Assembly: GCA_963576785.1 (NCBI GenBank) | Contig: OY756144.1 | Location: 2,996,941-3,060,940 of the forward strand | Direction of reading: 5' to 3' | Length of the DNA stretch: 64,000 bases | DNA from: Chlorophyllum brunneum | Taxonomy: Eukaryota > Basidiomycota > Agaricomycetes > Agaricales > Agaricaceae | Part shown: piece after piece, positions 1-9,362 of the stretch | Layout of the letters: each line of letters begins with the position of its first letter | How positions within the stretch are numbered: the first letter of the stretch is position 1 | Notes under the pieces: generated by a model | What the model saw: the letters and a program-made list of their open reading frames with translations, nothing else | Told to the model about the DNA's origin: nothing | Databases searched by the model: none | Made by a program: the position numbers and the translations under genes

Positions 1-2030
1 ATCATATGCTGATCCACCCAATCACCCTGAAGGTCCAAACCATCCACCTTCTCAAAGAGATGATCCAGATGTACAACCATTCATATCCTATACCTCTGTC
101 GAAGATGATTGGGATGCTGGTCCTTCTGTACCATGAGATCACTTGGATCAAATACCGGTTCCTGAAATACCTCAGAGACCACAAAGAACCAGAAAAGTAC
201 CTGAACGTCCAGGAAACTTCTATGGTTCTACAAAGTATCTGACCAAAATTCTCCAGGACTATGAGATGTTTCAACCTCCTAAGTCAAAGTTGACAAGTTC
301 TACAAGTAGACTTGTTAGACAAATTCGATCAGAGGCTTCCAAACCTGGAATAATCGATAGACATTCTCAGCATGAAGCTTCTACATTAGAAGACTTATGC
401 AGAGAAGGAGGAGTAGGGATGATCAATTATCTATGCACTCAAAAAGTCAAATCACCATTAGTTTCTATTTCTTTCAAGGATCTAGATTGACTACCATCAG
501 AAGAGAAATCTAAATAGTGGAAAGTGTGCTTAGAAGAGTTAAATTCACTCAGAGAAAGACATGTTTATGACTTAGCTAAACTTTCACCTAGAAGAAAAGC
601 AATCAAAAATAGATGGGTCTTTACACCCAAATCAGATGGTCGATACCATGCTCGACTAGTAGCAAAAGGATTCTCTCAGATAGAGGGAATCAATTATGAT
701 GAACTATTTTCACCAGTAGTCCATTATGAGACAGCACGACTCATATTTGCAGTCGCTGCCCTCAACGATTGGAAGATGCTCAGTTTAGATGTTAAAACTG
801 CTTATCTCTACAGAAAACTGGATGAAGAGCTCTATATGGAACTTCCAGAAGGTTTCAATACAGGTCGTGGTAATACAGTTTGGAAATTAAACCGAGCTAT
901 TTATGGACTAAAGCAATCTGGATGACAATGGTGGAGGGAATTGACTAAGTCAATGACCGACCTAGGATTTGTCCGATCCAAACTAGATGCTAGAGTCTAT
1001 TATTACTATGACCCTGAAACCAAAGAGCTTATTATAGCTCTGGTCTATGTAGATGACTCAATGTTCATCGGAATCAGAGGCTCTAGACTTCTACATGAGA
1101 AGCAAGCACTCTTTATGAAAAAATGGGAATGCCAAGACCTTGGTCCAACCAAAGAGTTCCTTGGCATGAAAATTTCACGAAACCCTATAAACTGATCAAT
1201 CACCCTAGACCAAATAGATTATCTAGGAAAAGTTCTTGATCGATTTAAAGTAATTGGAAAGGAAGAAATCCCATTACCAAATGGATTTATCTTCGAATCC
1301 AATATAGGACAAGCAATACCTGACTTCATAAAGAGGTATCAACAGTTGGTAGGATCAGTTATGTATCTGATGATAGGTAGTCAGCCCAACATAGCCTTTG
1401 CTACTATCAAGTTATCATAACATATCACCAACCCTACTAAAACATATTATAATGCAGGCTTACATTTGCTAAAGTATCTTAATACTACTCACAAATATAG
1501 AATTACCTATAATGGAAGTTCTATGTAAGGCCTTAATGCCTTTTCTGACTCTGATTGGGCTGGTAATCCAATTAGTCATAAATCTGTAACTGGATATTTC
1601 TGTTTATTAGCTAGCAGAGCTATCGCTTGGTTAAGTAGAAAACAGAAAACCATTGCATTATCTTCCACTGAAGCTGAGTATATGGCTTTGTCAGATTGCG
1701 GTCGACAACTCATTTGGACTGTCAATTTGTTGGAAGAAATTGGTATCCGATCATTGGCCCCTTATCTCTTCGGTGATAATGAGGGCTCAATATTTTGGGC
1801 CAAAAATCCAGTAACAGAAAAAAGATCAAAACATGTCGACATCAAATACCATTACATCTGTGATTTGGTAAAAGATGGAAAGATTGAAATATTCTCTGTG
1901 AAAGGCACAGAAAATCCTGCCGATATTCTCACAAAGAATTTGGACAAAATTAAATTCAATCTATTCTGACCTCACTTTGGCTTGACGTTTGAGTGATTAA
2001 AACTCTACATCAATACAGAGCAAGGAGAAG
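1..2030 (+). mobile_element. Ty1/copia LTR retrotransposon, 3' part of pol (RT-RNase H), broken by stops
   Basis: One reading frame, with codons starting at position 2, runs to about 1966 with no frameshift. It encodes the proline-rich integrase/RT hinge, a copia reverse transcriptase (about 530-1200, with YVDD near 1050) and RNase H (SSTEAEYMAL near 1660-1690, ending with ADILTK near 1920). The frame is interrupted only by stops at 134, 488, 515, 923, 1193, 1418 and 1526, and perhaps 1967. Each sits where a C-to-T change (CGA to TGA, CAG to TAG, CAA to TAA) explains it; for example GLKQSG-stop-QWW replaces an expected arginine. A purine-rich primer tract (about 2015-2030) abuts the LTR. Gag, protease and integrase lie beyond the left edge. 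As copied here the element cannot make Pol. Confidence 0.93.
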
Positions 2031-2257
2031 TGTTGAAGTTTCGGACATATTCTAGAAATAGACTAATAATAGACTAATCTATTACTTTCCAGTAACTTCA
2101 ATCTGTAGTAACTTCCTATGAATTGCTCTGCATACAATGAGAGTCATAAGTACTTGATATATTATTCTACATAGTGCCAATGACTACTATAATACATTCT
2201 GCAGTACTCCACAGGCACTACACCGCAGTTAATAGAAGTCATATTCAATGGTTAACA
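2031..2257 (+). repeat. 3' LTR of the copia element
   Basis: The LTR starts TGTTGAAG directly after the purine tract and ends GTTAACA, giving TG...CA ends and a short imperfect terminal inverted repeat. The right boundary is fixed by homology: from 2258 the sequence matches the P450 gene copy at about 7817, so the element was inserted there. The 5-bp target duplication cannot be checked because the left flank is outside the window. Confidence 0.8.
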
Positions 2258-2795
2258 GGAACATGGGAGTGGTTAGGATGGGATGCCAGTAATTGTGTTG
2301 CTTCTTGCATGGCTCAGCACAAACCTACATGTTAACTGTCCATTTAAGGACAATTTGATTTTGGGGTTGGTAAATGAGGCACAGGGAGAAGATGTGAAAG
2401 TAGAGAATTTGACGATGAGAATCTTACTTGCCAACTCTGTAGCCATCCATGGCACTTCAATAGTGAGCATTACTATGACCAGCCAACTTTTGTACAAACT
2501 ACTGAACCTTTCCATGAGCTCCTGACACAGGCACTACTAGACCCAGCCAGAGTTGGAGGACTGCCATCACCTTAGCTCTTCCAAAGGATACCAAGGAGTG
2601 GGGAGGGGTTAAACTGTAGGGCTGATTACTTATGTACAATATTATAAGAGTCAATGAATCCATGAACTTCTATTTTATGACTTATTGCACTCGAGCAGAG
2701 GTTCTCTTGTTTGTCCCACTGATCAGAGCAAGTTTGGCATGGGAAAGGGGCCCACGATATGCCACATCTGTTTATCCATTGAATGTGATACCAAC
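2258..2795 (+). pseudogene. Collapsed, CpG-depleted copy of the P450-HSA32 region
   Basis: 2258-2545 matches the P450 exons and introns at about 7817-8100, including the same splice sites. It then jumps to a match with HSA32-like exon 5 (about 10270-10325). It jumps again to the end of the last HSA32-like exon and its 3' flank (about 10606-10815). The second junction lies in a shared AAGGATA. About 3.0 kb has therefore shrunk to about 0.54 kb by two internal deletions. Nearly every CpG of the intact copy is TpG or CpA here. It is not coding. Confidence 0.85.
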
Positions 2796-3286
2796 ATGCT
2801 CACTTATCAAACCTATTGTGCACAAGTTCACGGATTACTTCGATAGTCCAGGGAGAATGATCTCTTTCGAGGAAAGCTATACAACACGTGACAACTGAAT
2901 ATCAATTACTACTCTATTCAAGTTTTGTTTCTTTGGCTACACCCCCCACAGGGATCTGCCAAATGTACAGTGTTTTTATCAAGCAAGGGAACTCTACCAC
3001 CACTACCACCAATAATGGCAAAGCACTCCAGTGATGCTTCGTTCTCAGCACTTCATAGGAAGGAAAAGCCATCTGGATATGGGGCCCGTATCATTGAGGC
3101 AGCTGACCTGATACTCTCGATGTTTCTGTCAGTCAGAGACAACATCCCATTCCTTTGTCCTCTGGTCCTGACGCTCAAGGACATCTCACATTTACACATA
3201 AACTCAATATTATAAACTGCAATGGCTTATTATTTCATGTGTATTTGTCCTCCCATTCTTTGAAGGATCACATGGAAGTACTTGTC
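2796..3286 (+). other. Left flank of the LINE-like insertion, possible 5' part of kinase-like gene
   Basis: No recognisable domain was found between the collapsed copy and the insertion. The last 40 bases (about 3264-3304) read in frame as KDHMEVLVKLVSDH and continue the kinase-like frame found after the insertion. A GT...AAG intron just before 3264 is plausible. The more upstream exons of that gene could not be identified. Confidence 0.4.
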
Positions 3287-3304
3287 AAGCTGGTTTCTGA
3301 CCAT
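3287..3304 (+). repeat. Left target-site duplication of LINE-like insertion
   Basis: AAGCTGGTTTCTGACCAT here is repeated exactly at 5465-5482. The two A residues overlap the poly-A tail, so 16-18 bp are informative. A long perfect duplication plus an A tail is the usual product of target-primed reverse transcription. Confidence 0.92.
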
Positions 3305-5466
3305 CCCTTCTTGATCTCTCACCACCACCTTCCTCTTTTGGATAGGTGCTTGACGTAGACAAGAGATTAGCTGCACTATGTCTAGAAACATCAGTACCCC
3401 CAACTCACCCTGGGATGAGGAGATTACCTCCGAGTCCTTCTATGGGACTGCCACTGGCCCCAGTGACAAGTCCAAATCACAACTGAAGTGTGAGCAGAAG
3501 AGAGCCAGAGTGGCCTCCTCCACAGGATCTACTGCCAGACCATCAGGATTGGAGGCAGATATTGAAGCTGGAATAGAGTCCAGTGCCTCTGAAGTACCAC
3601 CCCTTCTCCCTACCACATCATCGACCAAGCCTCTCATCCCTCCCTCAACCCCCACCACTTTTACCCCATGTGCTGTCTGGTTCAGTGGCCTTGGGACATT
3701 CAACTGGACCTCTCTCCAGTCCAATATAACCCCACATGTTAGTCAGGCTTTTGCCTCACTTGCTCGGATCCGCAATGTGGATGATGTCTCATTAACAGAC
3801 ATCTCCTCTACCCTTGATGCCTGCAGTGGTTTTCTTTCCTACTGTGTTCACTTTGGAATCCTCGAAAGGTCATTCCACTCTTCCCACCTTAGGAAGGACA
3901 TCTCTATTGCTACCCTATGCCAGGAAGTGATGACCCAGTTTTCTCCCTCAGTTGCCCCTATCCCCCCACTGTCCCTCTCTCTATCCCATGGATCTGCTGA
4001 AGTAAGTGGTAATGTGACTATGCCTGGCATTTCACAGTCCTCTGTAACCCTACCAGTTCCCCCTGTCCCTGTGCATGATAAAAGGACATCACACATTTCC
4101 TCCTCCCATGGTCCCTCCTCTAGGCCCTCACGAGACCCCTGTTGCTCAAGGCCAGCATGCACATCAGTGCCTACTGCCCCTATTTCTCCCGCACCAGCAC
4201 CGACCAAGAAGTCCTATGCTGCTGCTACCACTACTGATCCTACTACCTTGGTCCATATTACTAAGGCATTTCCTCATCTCCCCCCAGACTGCATCATGGC
4301 AGTACACCGGGCCACCACATCACCTCCTAAATACACTCCCAAGATACACTCTACTACTACTGGTCCCAACTGCTACCAAATCCTCCTAGCACTTGATGCT
4401 AGGACTACTAATGTTGACTTCCCAGTACTCATCAAAAGTGCTAATGACACTCCCCTCCATGCCAAGTCTGCCCTCCGAGCAGATGGGGCATGCTCTGCTT
4501 ATGGTGGTATTACTGTCACTACCTCTGCTGTCCCCTCCACTGATGAGATCACCCTCATTGCCAATACTGCCAAGCAGCTCCTGGGCCTCGAAACCCCAGT
4601 TGCAGCTGCTCTCCCTAGGTCCAAGTCCTATCTGAAGGTCCTGGATGTTCCCTTCAAAGCTCCTGGCACTACTCACCATATTTCAGTCACTGAAATTACT
4701 GAGGCACTCAAGGCCTCTCATCTCCCTTTGCTTGAACTTGCGGACATCCTGCACGTTATGAAGAACTCCCACTGCTCAGACTCACCCACTGTTTGGTTTG
4801 ATGTCTGGGACTCCCAGTCTGGAGCTGCTGCCAAGAAACTTGCTGGCAAACATGTCTATATTGCTGGCTATGAATGCCTCATCAAACTTGCATGTGCAAA
4901 CCCTGGGACCCCCCAGTGTAGTTGTTGCTGGAAATGGGGCCATCCGACTTCTGCCTATAGGTCCAAAGGCCTCAAGTGCCCCCGTTGCGGAGGTCCCCAC
5001 CAAGTGGAGCACCACCATCTCCTTTCTGGATGCTGTAAGGGTAATGCCAAAGCTGAACCCCCCATCCCTGCCACTCCCGAGGGTGCACTGTGCCCCCACA
5101 CTGCCCACTGCTTAAACTGTAGTGGAGATCACGCAGCAAATGAGCCGAAATGCTCATTCTGGGCCCACCGCTTCAAAGCTGGTTGGATCTGGGGTCGCTA
5201 TGAGGAGACAAGAGTTCAGAGGAGGGGGGCAAGGGTGCTGATCAATCATGTTGAGTAGTTCCTCCATCTTTTCTCTACTGTATTATCATTTGGACTCTCT
5301 AGTCTACATGCGCTTGTAGTTTAATGTACTACTCCGTTGATAAAGTTCTTTAGGTGTAGGATGGAGAGCCCTGTATCATACTTGTAGTAGGTATAGGGGG
5401 CGGACTGCGTTCGAGCCCCGCTTTAAATATTGATGATGGAAAAAAAAAAAAAAAAAAAAAAAAAAA
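3305..5466 (+). mobile_element. ORF1-only LINE-like retroelement ('half-LINE')
   Basis: A 2.16-kb insertion is bounded by an 18-bp target-site duplication and ends in 27 consecutive A residues (5440-5466). It has a short leader (3305-3377), one long ORF with LINE ORF1-type zinc knuckles, and a 3' region of about 180 bp. That region contains a GGGGC/GCCCC hairpin around GTTCGAG (5397-5417), reminiscent of a tRNA T-arm/B-box. There is no endonuclease or reverse transcriptase ORF in any frame. Ordinary 5' truncation would remove ORF1 and keep ORF2, so this structure needs internal loss of ORF2 or an independent ORF1-only family. It must have been mobilised by enzymes encoded elsewhere. Confidence 0.82.
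3378..5258 (+). CDS. LINE ORF1-like nucleic-acid-binding protein with zinc knuckles
   Basis: This is an uninterrupted ORF of 626 residues. The N-terminal third is Ser/Pro/Thr-rich and looks disordered. A KKSYAAA motif near residue 275 is typical of the linker ahead of the conserved part of LINE ORF1/gag-like proteins. A folded region follows (about 280-510). The C-terminus carries Cys/His knuckles from about residue 512: a CxxC...GH module with Tyr at the usual last Cys, then CPRC...H...C, then CLNCSGDH...C. The expected role is binding element RNA and acting as a chaperone during retrotransposition. The frame is intact although the sequence is CpG-poor, which suggests recent activity or selection on the protein. 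It has no catalytic domain. Confidence 0.8.
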   Translation: MSRNISTPNSPWDEEITSESFYGTATGPSDKSKSQLKCEQKRARVASSTGSTARPSGLEADIEAGIESSASEVPPLLPTTSSTKPLIPPSTPTTFTPCAVWFSGLGTFNWTSLQSNITPHVSQAFASLARIRNVDDVSLTDISSTLDACSGFLSYCVHFGILERSFHSSHLRKDISIATLCQEVMTQFSPSVAPIPPLSLSLSHGSAEVSGNVTMPGISQSSVTLPVPPVPVHDKRTSHISSSHGPSSRPSRDPCCSRPACTSVPTAPISPAPAPTKKSYAAATTTDPTTLVHITKAFPHLPPDCIMAVHRATTSPPKYTPKIHSTTTGPNCYQILLALDARTTNVDFPVLIKSANDTPLHAKSALRADGACSAYGGITVTTSAVPSTDEITLIANTAKQLLGLETPVAAALPRSKSYLKVLDVPFKAPGTTHHISVTEITEALKASHLPLLELADILHVMKNSHCSDSPTVWFDVWDSQSGAAAKKLAGKHVYIAGYECLIKLACANPGTPQCSCCWKWGHPTSAYRSKGLKCPRCGGPHQVEHHHLLSGCCKGNAKAEPPIPATPEGALCPHTAHCLNCSGDHAANEPKCSFWAHRFKAGWIWGRYEETRVQRRGARVLINHVE

Positions 5467-5482
5467 GCTGGTTTCTGACCAT
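5465..5482 (+). repeat. Right target-site duplication of LINE-like insertion
   Basis: Exact copy of 3287-3304, placed directly after the A tail. Confidence 0.92.
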
Positions 5483-5947
5483 TACAGGGAAGACGTCCAC
5501 CACCTATTAGCCGAGCATCAGCTCGCGCCACAACTCTATGCCTACTCGGATCCCGGAGGTGCCCCCAAAGCATATGTTATGGAATACCTTGAGCCTTCAG
5601 TTTGGATATCATTACACGAGTATCTAGTGGATTCTCCACTCCCACCGGCTATTCGACGTCCATTGGATCAACTGGTCGGAATTCTTGCGAAGAATGGCAA
5701 GGTACATGGCGATCTGCGATCCATCAATATCATGCTTGAAGTCTCAGAGACTGGTGAAGAGGTTTTAATTGACGATGACTCGGGGAATAGTAGAGCGAAT
5801 TTGAGGGTGGTTGATTTTGACTGGGCTAGTGATGCCGGCAAAGTACACTACCCTTTGTTGCGAAATAGCGATATTTGGTGGCCAGGAAAGCCTGGGGGCC
5901 TAATCGAGCAGGATCACGATCGGAGATTGCTTATATCGTGGATGTGA
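5467..5947 (+). pseudogene. Protein-kinase-like (fungal PKL/APH-type) gene, disrupted by the LINE-like insertion
   Basis: The frame entering the insertion at 3304 resumes exactly after the right duplication. It continues YREDVHHLLAEH, then APKAYVMEYLEP (hinge), KVHGDLRSINIML (catalytic loop, HGD with N five residues on) and VVDFDWA (DFG-equivalent), ending at the stop at 5945-5947. This matches the C-lobe of the fungal kinase-like family related to aminoglycoside phosphotransferases. The N-lobe was not found in the 400 bp upstream. The insertion splits the coding sequence with A-rich non-coding DNA, so the gene is presumably null in this strain. Without the insertion the frame is open, so the break looks recent. 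Confidence 0.75.
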
Positions 5948-6754
5948 TGGAGGTGTAGGAGTCGTACATGGAGGTTTGTGGATCAAATACACAACTGGTC
6001 CGTTTTAAATTTAAACCTTGTCTTCAAATGTCATAACACCTGTAAACGTCTTCCTACCTGAACAATCTGACTATGATTAACATTCGCATCAGCTCCTTGG
6101 TTTTGGTATGTGAAAACTAAGGTTGTCACCAATGAGGACATTCTCCACTAAGGATCCCTACCTTCTGGACCAGTGATCTCGAACCTACGACACAGGAGGT
6201 TGACATCTCTTCAATAGGGTCGTTGGCGCCAGCTTTTCATATGATATTCGGAGCAAATAAGAGGGTAGGGGGGTAGATTCATCTCCATGGTGCGGCGATG
6301 GCAGTCCCGCACTAAATAAGATTAAATCTTTCATGAACGTACATCAGAACACAGGGGATGGAAACGAGTAGTGTTGAAGGCACGGGCGTCAGTAGATCCC
6401 ATTGTGTCTTGTAGCACATCAACCGGTATCGCTGCGATGGTGGTTAGATGAGGAACGAGTGTGCAGAGGTTGGGTTTGTTCTACGTGTTCCACGGTGGGG
6501 GGACTTCAAATTCGAGGGGCATGGGGTTCATGCCCGTTTTATCGATAATAGCCCAACCATGAATAGCCCGGACTAACCATGAATGCCTGAAGTACGGCAG
6601 CCCACTTTTCATTAACTTTGCGCGTGGTTCAGACGAAAATATCTTGCCTCAGAAGCCTGGTCAGACCAATATGGCTAACCCAGCGCCATAATAAAGGAAT
6701 AGGACTACATAAACATAAAACAGCCTGGGGTGGATTCATTCTTTGGCCGCCGTC
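5948..6754. other. Intergenic, about 0.8 kb
   Basis: No coding exon or RNA gene was recognised. A minus-strand GGTTCGAG (near 6170-6190) resembles a tRNA B box, but no T stem or cloverleaf forms around it. The last part should contain the promoter of the P450 gene. Confidence 0.5.
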
Positions 6755-8807
6755 ATGATGGTACCTTTGGGAGCTGAATTGGCCTCATCCCAGAACATTT
6801 ACTCTGTCACGTTGATCGTCGTTTTTCTCTCCTTATGCAAGGTGTACCTCGATAAATATTGGCCAACCGTACGTCCATTCACTATATCATCCAATTGACG
6901 TAAAGTTAACCAAGCTGACGATGTAGTTTGACCACATACCAACAATTGGTTACTCTGGACCCTTCACATCTTACATTTCCGCGTACAAGTTCTTTAAGCA
7001 TGGGAAACAAATATATCAAGAAGGGTATACGGCATATCCAACGGGAATTTTCAAGGTTCCGACGATGGATATGTGGCAGTTTGTTGTTAGTGGTGGAGAG
7101 TTGGCTGAGGATTTGAGAAAGGCAAGCTCGGATGAGCTGAACTTTTTTCAAGGTGCTATTGATGTATGTGCACTTTTTTTCCGAGCGTTCTTATATACCC
7201 TAACTGTGATTCTATGATGGTAGATTATGAGGTTTGATTATACGATCAAATCGAACGTAACCAAAAGCGCGTATCATCTGAAGGTTCTTAGGTCGAAGCT
7301 TAATTCGTTCAAATATCACTGGTAAGCATTCCAATACAGTATGTCCACAGGAATTCCCAGACAACGACTACAGTGACGGAGTGTACGAAGAATGTGCAGC
7401 TGGATTAGATCTCATTTCGACTACAGAGAATGGTATGTGGTACTCTTTCGATTGTCAGTTTGCCAGGGATAGTTCTTGATAAATAGAATAGAGTGGACAG
7501 GCGTCCCTGTGTGGACAACTGCTCGGCATATCGTAGCACGTTCGTGCAACCGTATCTTTGTAGGTCTCCCGTTGTGCCGAAATCCAGGATATTTGGATTT
7601 GTGCATTGGATTTGGTGAAAACGTTATGCGGACCGCGAGCTTGATTAACTTAGCACCCAGGTTTTTGCATCCGTGAGTCAGATTCACAATCGGATATGGT
7701 ATGAGCTTTGATGTTCTTAGGATTGTTGGTCCGCTGTTATCTCCATATGAAAGGCTCAAGAGCCTGAGCTTGAAATATCTCGGGGACGTTATCAGCGAAA
7801 GGCTCAGAACGAGGGAGGAACATGGGAGTGGCTGGGATGGGATGCCGGTAATGTGTCACTTCTCGCACAGCTCAGCATGAACCTACATGTTAACTGTCCA
7901 TTCAAGGACGATTTGATTTCGGGATTGGTGAATGAGGCGCAGGGAGAAGATGCGAAAGTAGAGAATTTGGCGATGAGAATCTTACTCGCTAACTCTGCAG
8001 CCATCCATGGCGCTTCGATAGTGAGCATTACTATGACCCGCCAACCTTTGTGCAAACTACTGAACCTTTCCACAAGCTCCTGACACAGGCACTACTGGAC
8101 CTAGCTGCTAGGCCAGAGTATATCGCTCCCCTGAGACAGGAAGTACGAGAGGTGATGGAGTCAGAGGTAGAGCCCAACAGTGCGATCGCGAAACTGTACA
8201 AACTCGACAGCTTCGTACACGAGTCTGCAAGATACTCGGGCTTAGTCGCGAGTAAGCCAAGTCCCAGTTTATGACACAACAAGTAGCTTACTGCCGCCCA
8301 GTTTCTATGTTCCGCAAAGTATGCGATCCGAATGGCTTCAAATTCTCCAACGGTGTAACACTGCCATACGGAAGCTGCGTATCGTTAATCAGCGATGCCA
8401 TGCACCACGATCCGGCGCTCTATCCGGATCCGTATACTTTCGACGGGTACAGGTCATACAACCTCGCAAAGGCATGTCTAGAGGGAGGCGATGAAGCCGC
8501 GTTTTATATAAAACATGCTCTCACCTCACGTTCGACGAATTGGGCACTCTGGGGACTAGGGAATGGTGCTTGTCCCGGGAGGTAGGTAGTATTCTCTTCG
8601 GAAGACCGCCGTGAAGTTTCGTTAAATGCGATCTGCAGGTTTCTAGCTTCGCATGTAGTCAAGTCGGTGGTGGCATGTATCTTGTTGAATTACGACATCA
8701 AGTTGGACAGAGGCAAAAGGCCAGAAAGTCCGTGGATGGGACATTCCGTTATGCCAGATGACAAGACATGCTTGTTGTTCCGAAAGAGAAGTCCTGAGGA
8801 CATATGA
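6755..8807 (+). CDS. Cytochrome P450, basidiomycete type, 10 exons
   Basis: Exons: 6755-6868, 6927-7163, 7224-7321, 7374-7432, 7492-7672, 7721-7847, 7907-8020, 8077-8251, 8302-8581 and 8639-8807. All phases agree and give 517 residues, normal for a microsomal P450. The N-terminus has a membrane helix (IYSVTLIVVFLSL). The I helix reads AAIHGAS, the variant seen in a large basidiomycete group, instead of A/GGxD/ET. ExxR is ESAR, and the haem loop is WGLGNGACPGR. Trp replaces the usual first Phe and Gly replaces the usual His/Arg before the Cys, so activity is less certain. The likely role is an oxidation in secondary metabolism at the ER; the substrate is unknown. The HSA32-like gene starts 555 bp downstream on the same strand. 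Confidence 0.88.
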
Positions 8808-9321
8808 AAGCAGTTGGGTGGTGGAGGCTCGCCAGTAAGGGGGATACTGAGTATTTGAAATACTCTGGGTCGGACAAGAGTACTTTGTTCGTGTATGGCA
8901 CATCGTATAGGTTATGATTAGCATTGGTCTCGCAAAAAAATCCCACTTCACCTGCGTGGCGTCATAGCCTAAGAGGAATGTCAGCACCAAATAATGTGTT
9001 TTCGAGCGAACACTTGATATGCTCACATCAGTGGCTATGATAAATGACACAGAAATTCGATGAACAGGGGCGGGGCAGCCCTCGGGTCATCCATTCGCCA
9101 AGGTTGGCATTTATGTAGAGCAACTACGTGGAACCTTAAATTATATCCAGAGCGATCTCGCCATAGAAGAGATAGCGAAGAGAGGTCCAGTGTGGTGTGG
9201 CACTATATAGGTGGCTCCAACATTAAATTGATTTCCCGGCTCAACCAAAAATAGAAAACCGACCCTCCAAGTTGGTTAAGATATGAGGTCATACTTGGAG
9301 TTTCACAAACCACCCAAATGT

Positions 9322-9327
9322 TATATA
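9322..9327 (+). promoter_or_regulatory. TATA-like element upstream of the HSA32-like gene
   Basis: TATATA lies 35 bp before the ATG at 9363 in a CA-rich leader. The rest of 8808-9362 shows no other feature. Confidence 0.4.
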
Positions 9328-9362
9328 CATACCACACACTCAAATCACTTCACTAATACACT

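Noticed and set aside
4075..5157. Overlapping ORFs of 80-119 codons in both strands of the ORF1 gene
   Set aside because: They are shadows of the 626-codon ORF1 frame caused by its CpG-poor, Pro/Ser-rich codon use.
6165..6195. tRNA-like B box on the minus strand
   Set aside because: The sequence around GGTTCGAG does not form a T stem, anticodon arm or acceptor stem.
7322..7350. 29-nt intron in the first P450, which would imply a frameshift
   Set aside because: Using the next acceptor gives a normal 52-nt intron (7322-7373) and restores the frame, so no lesion is needed.
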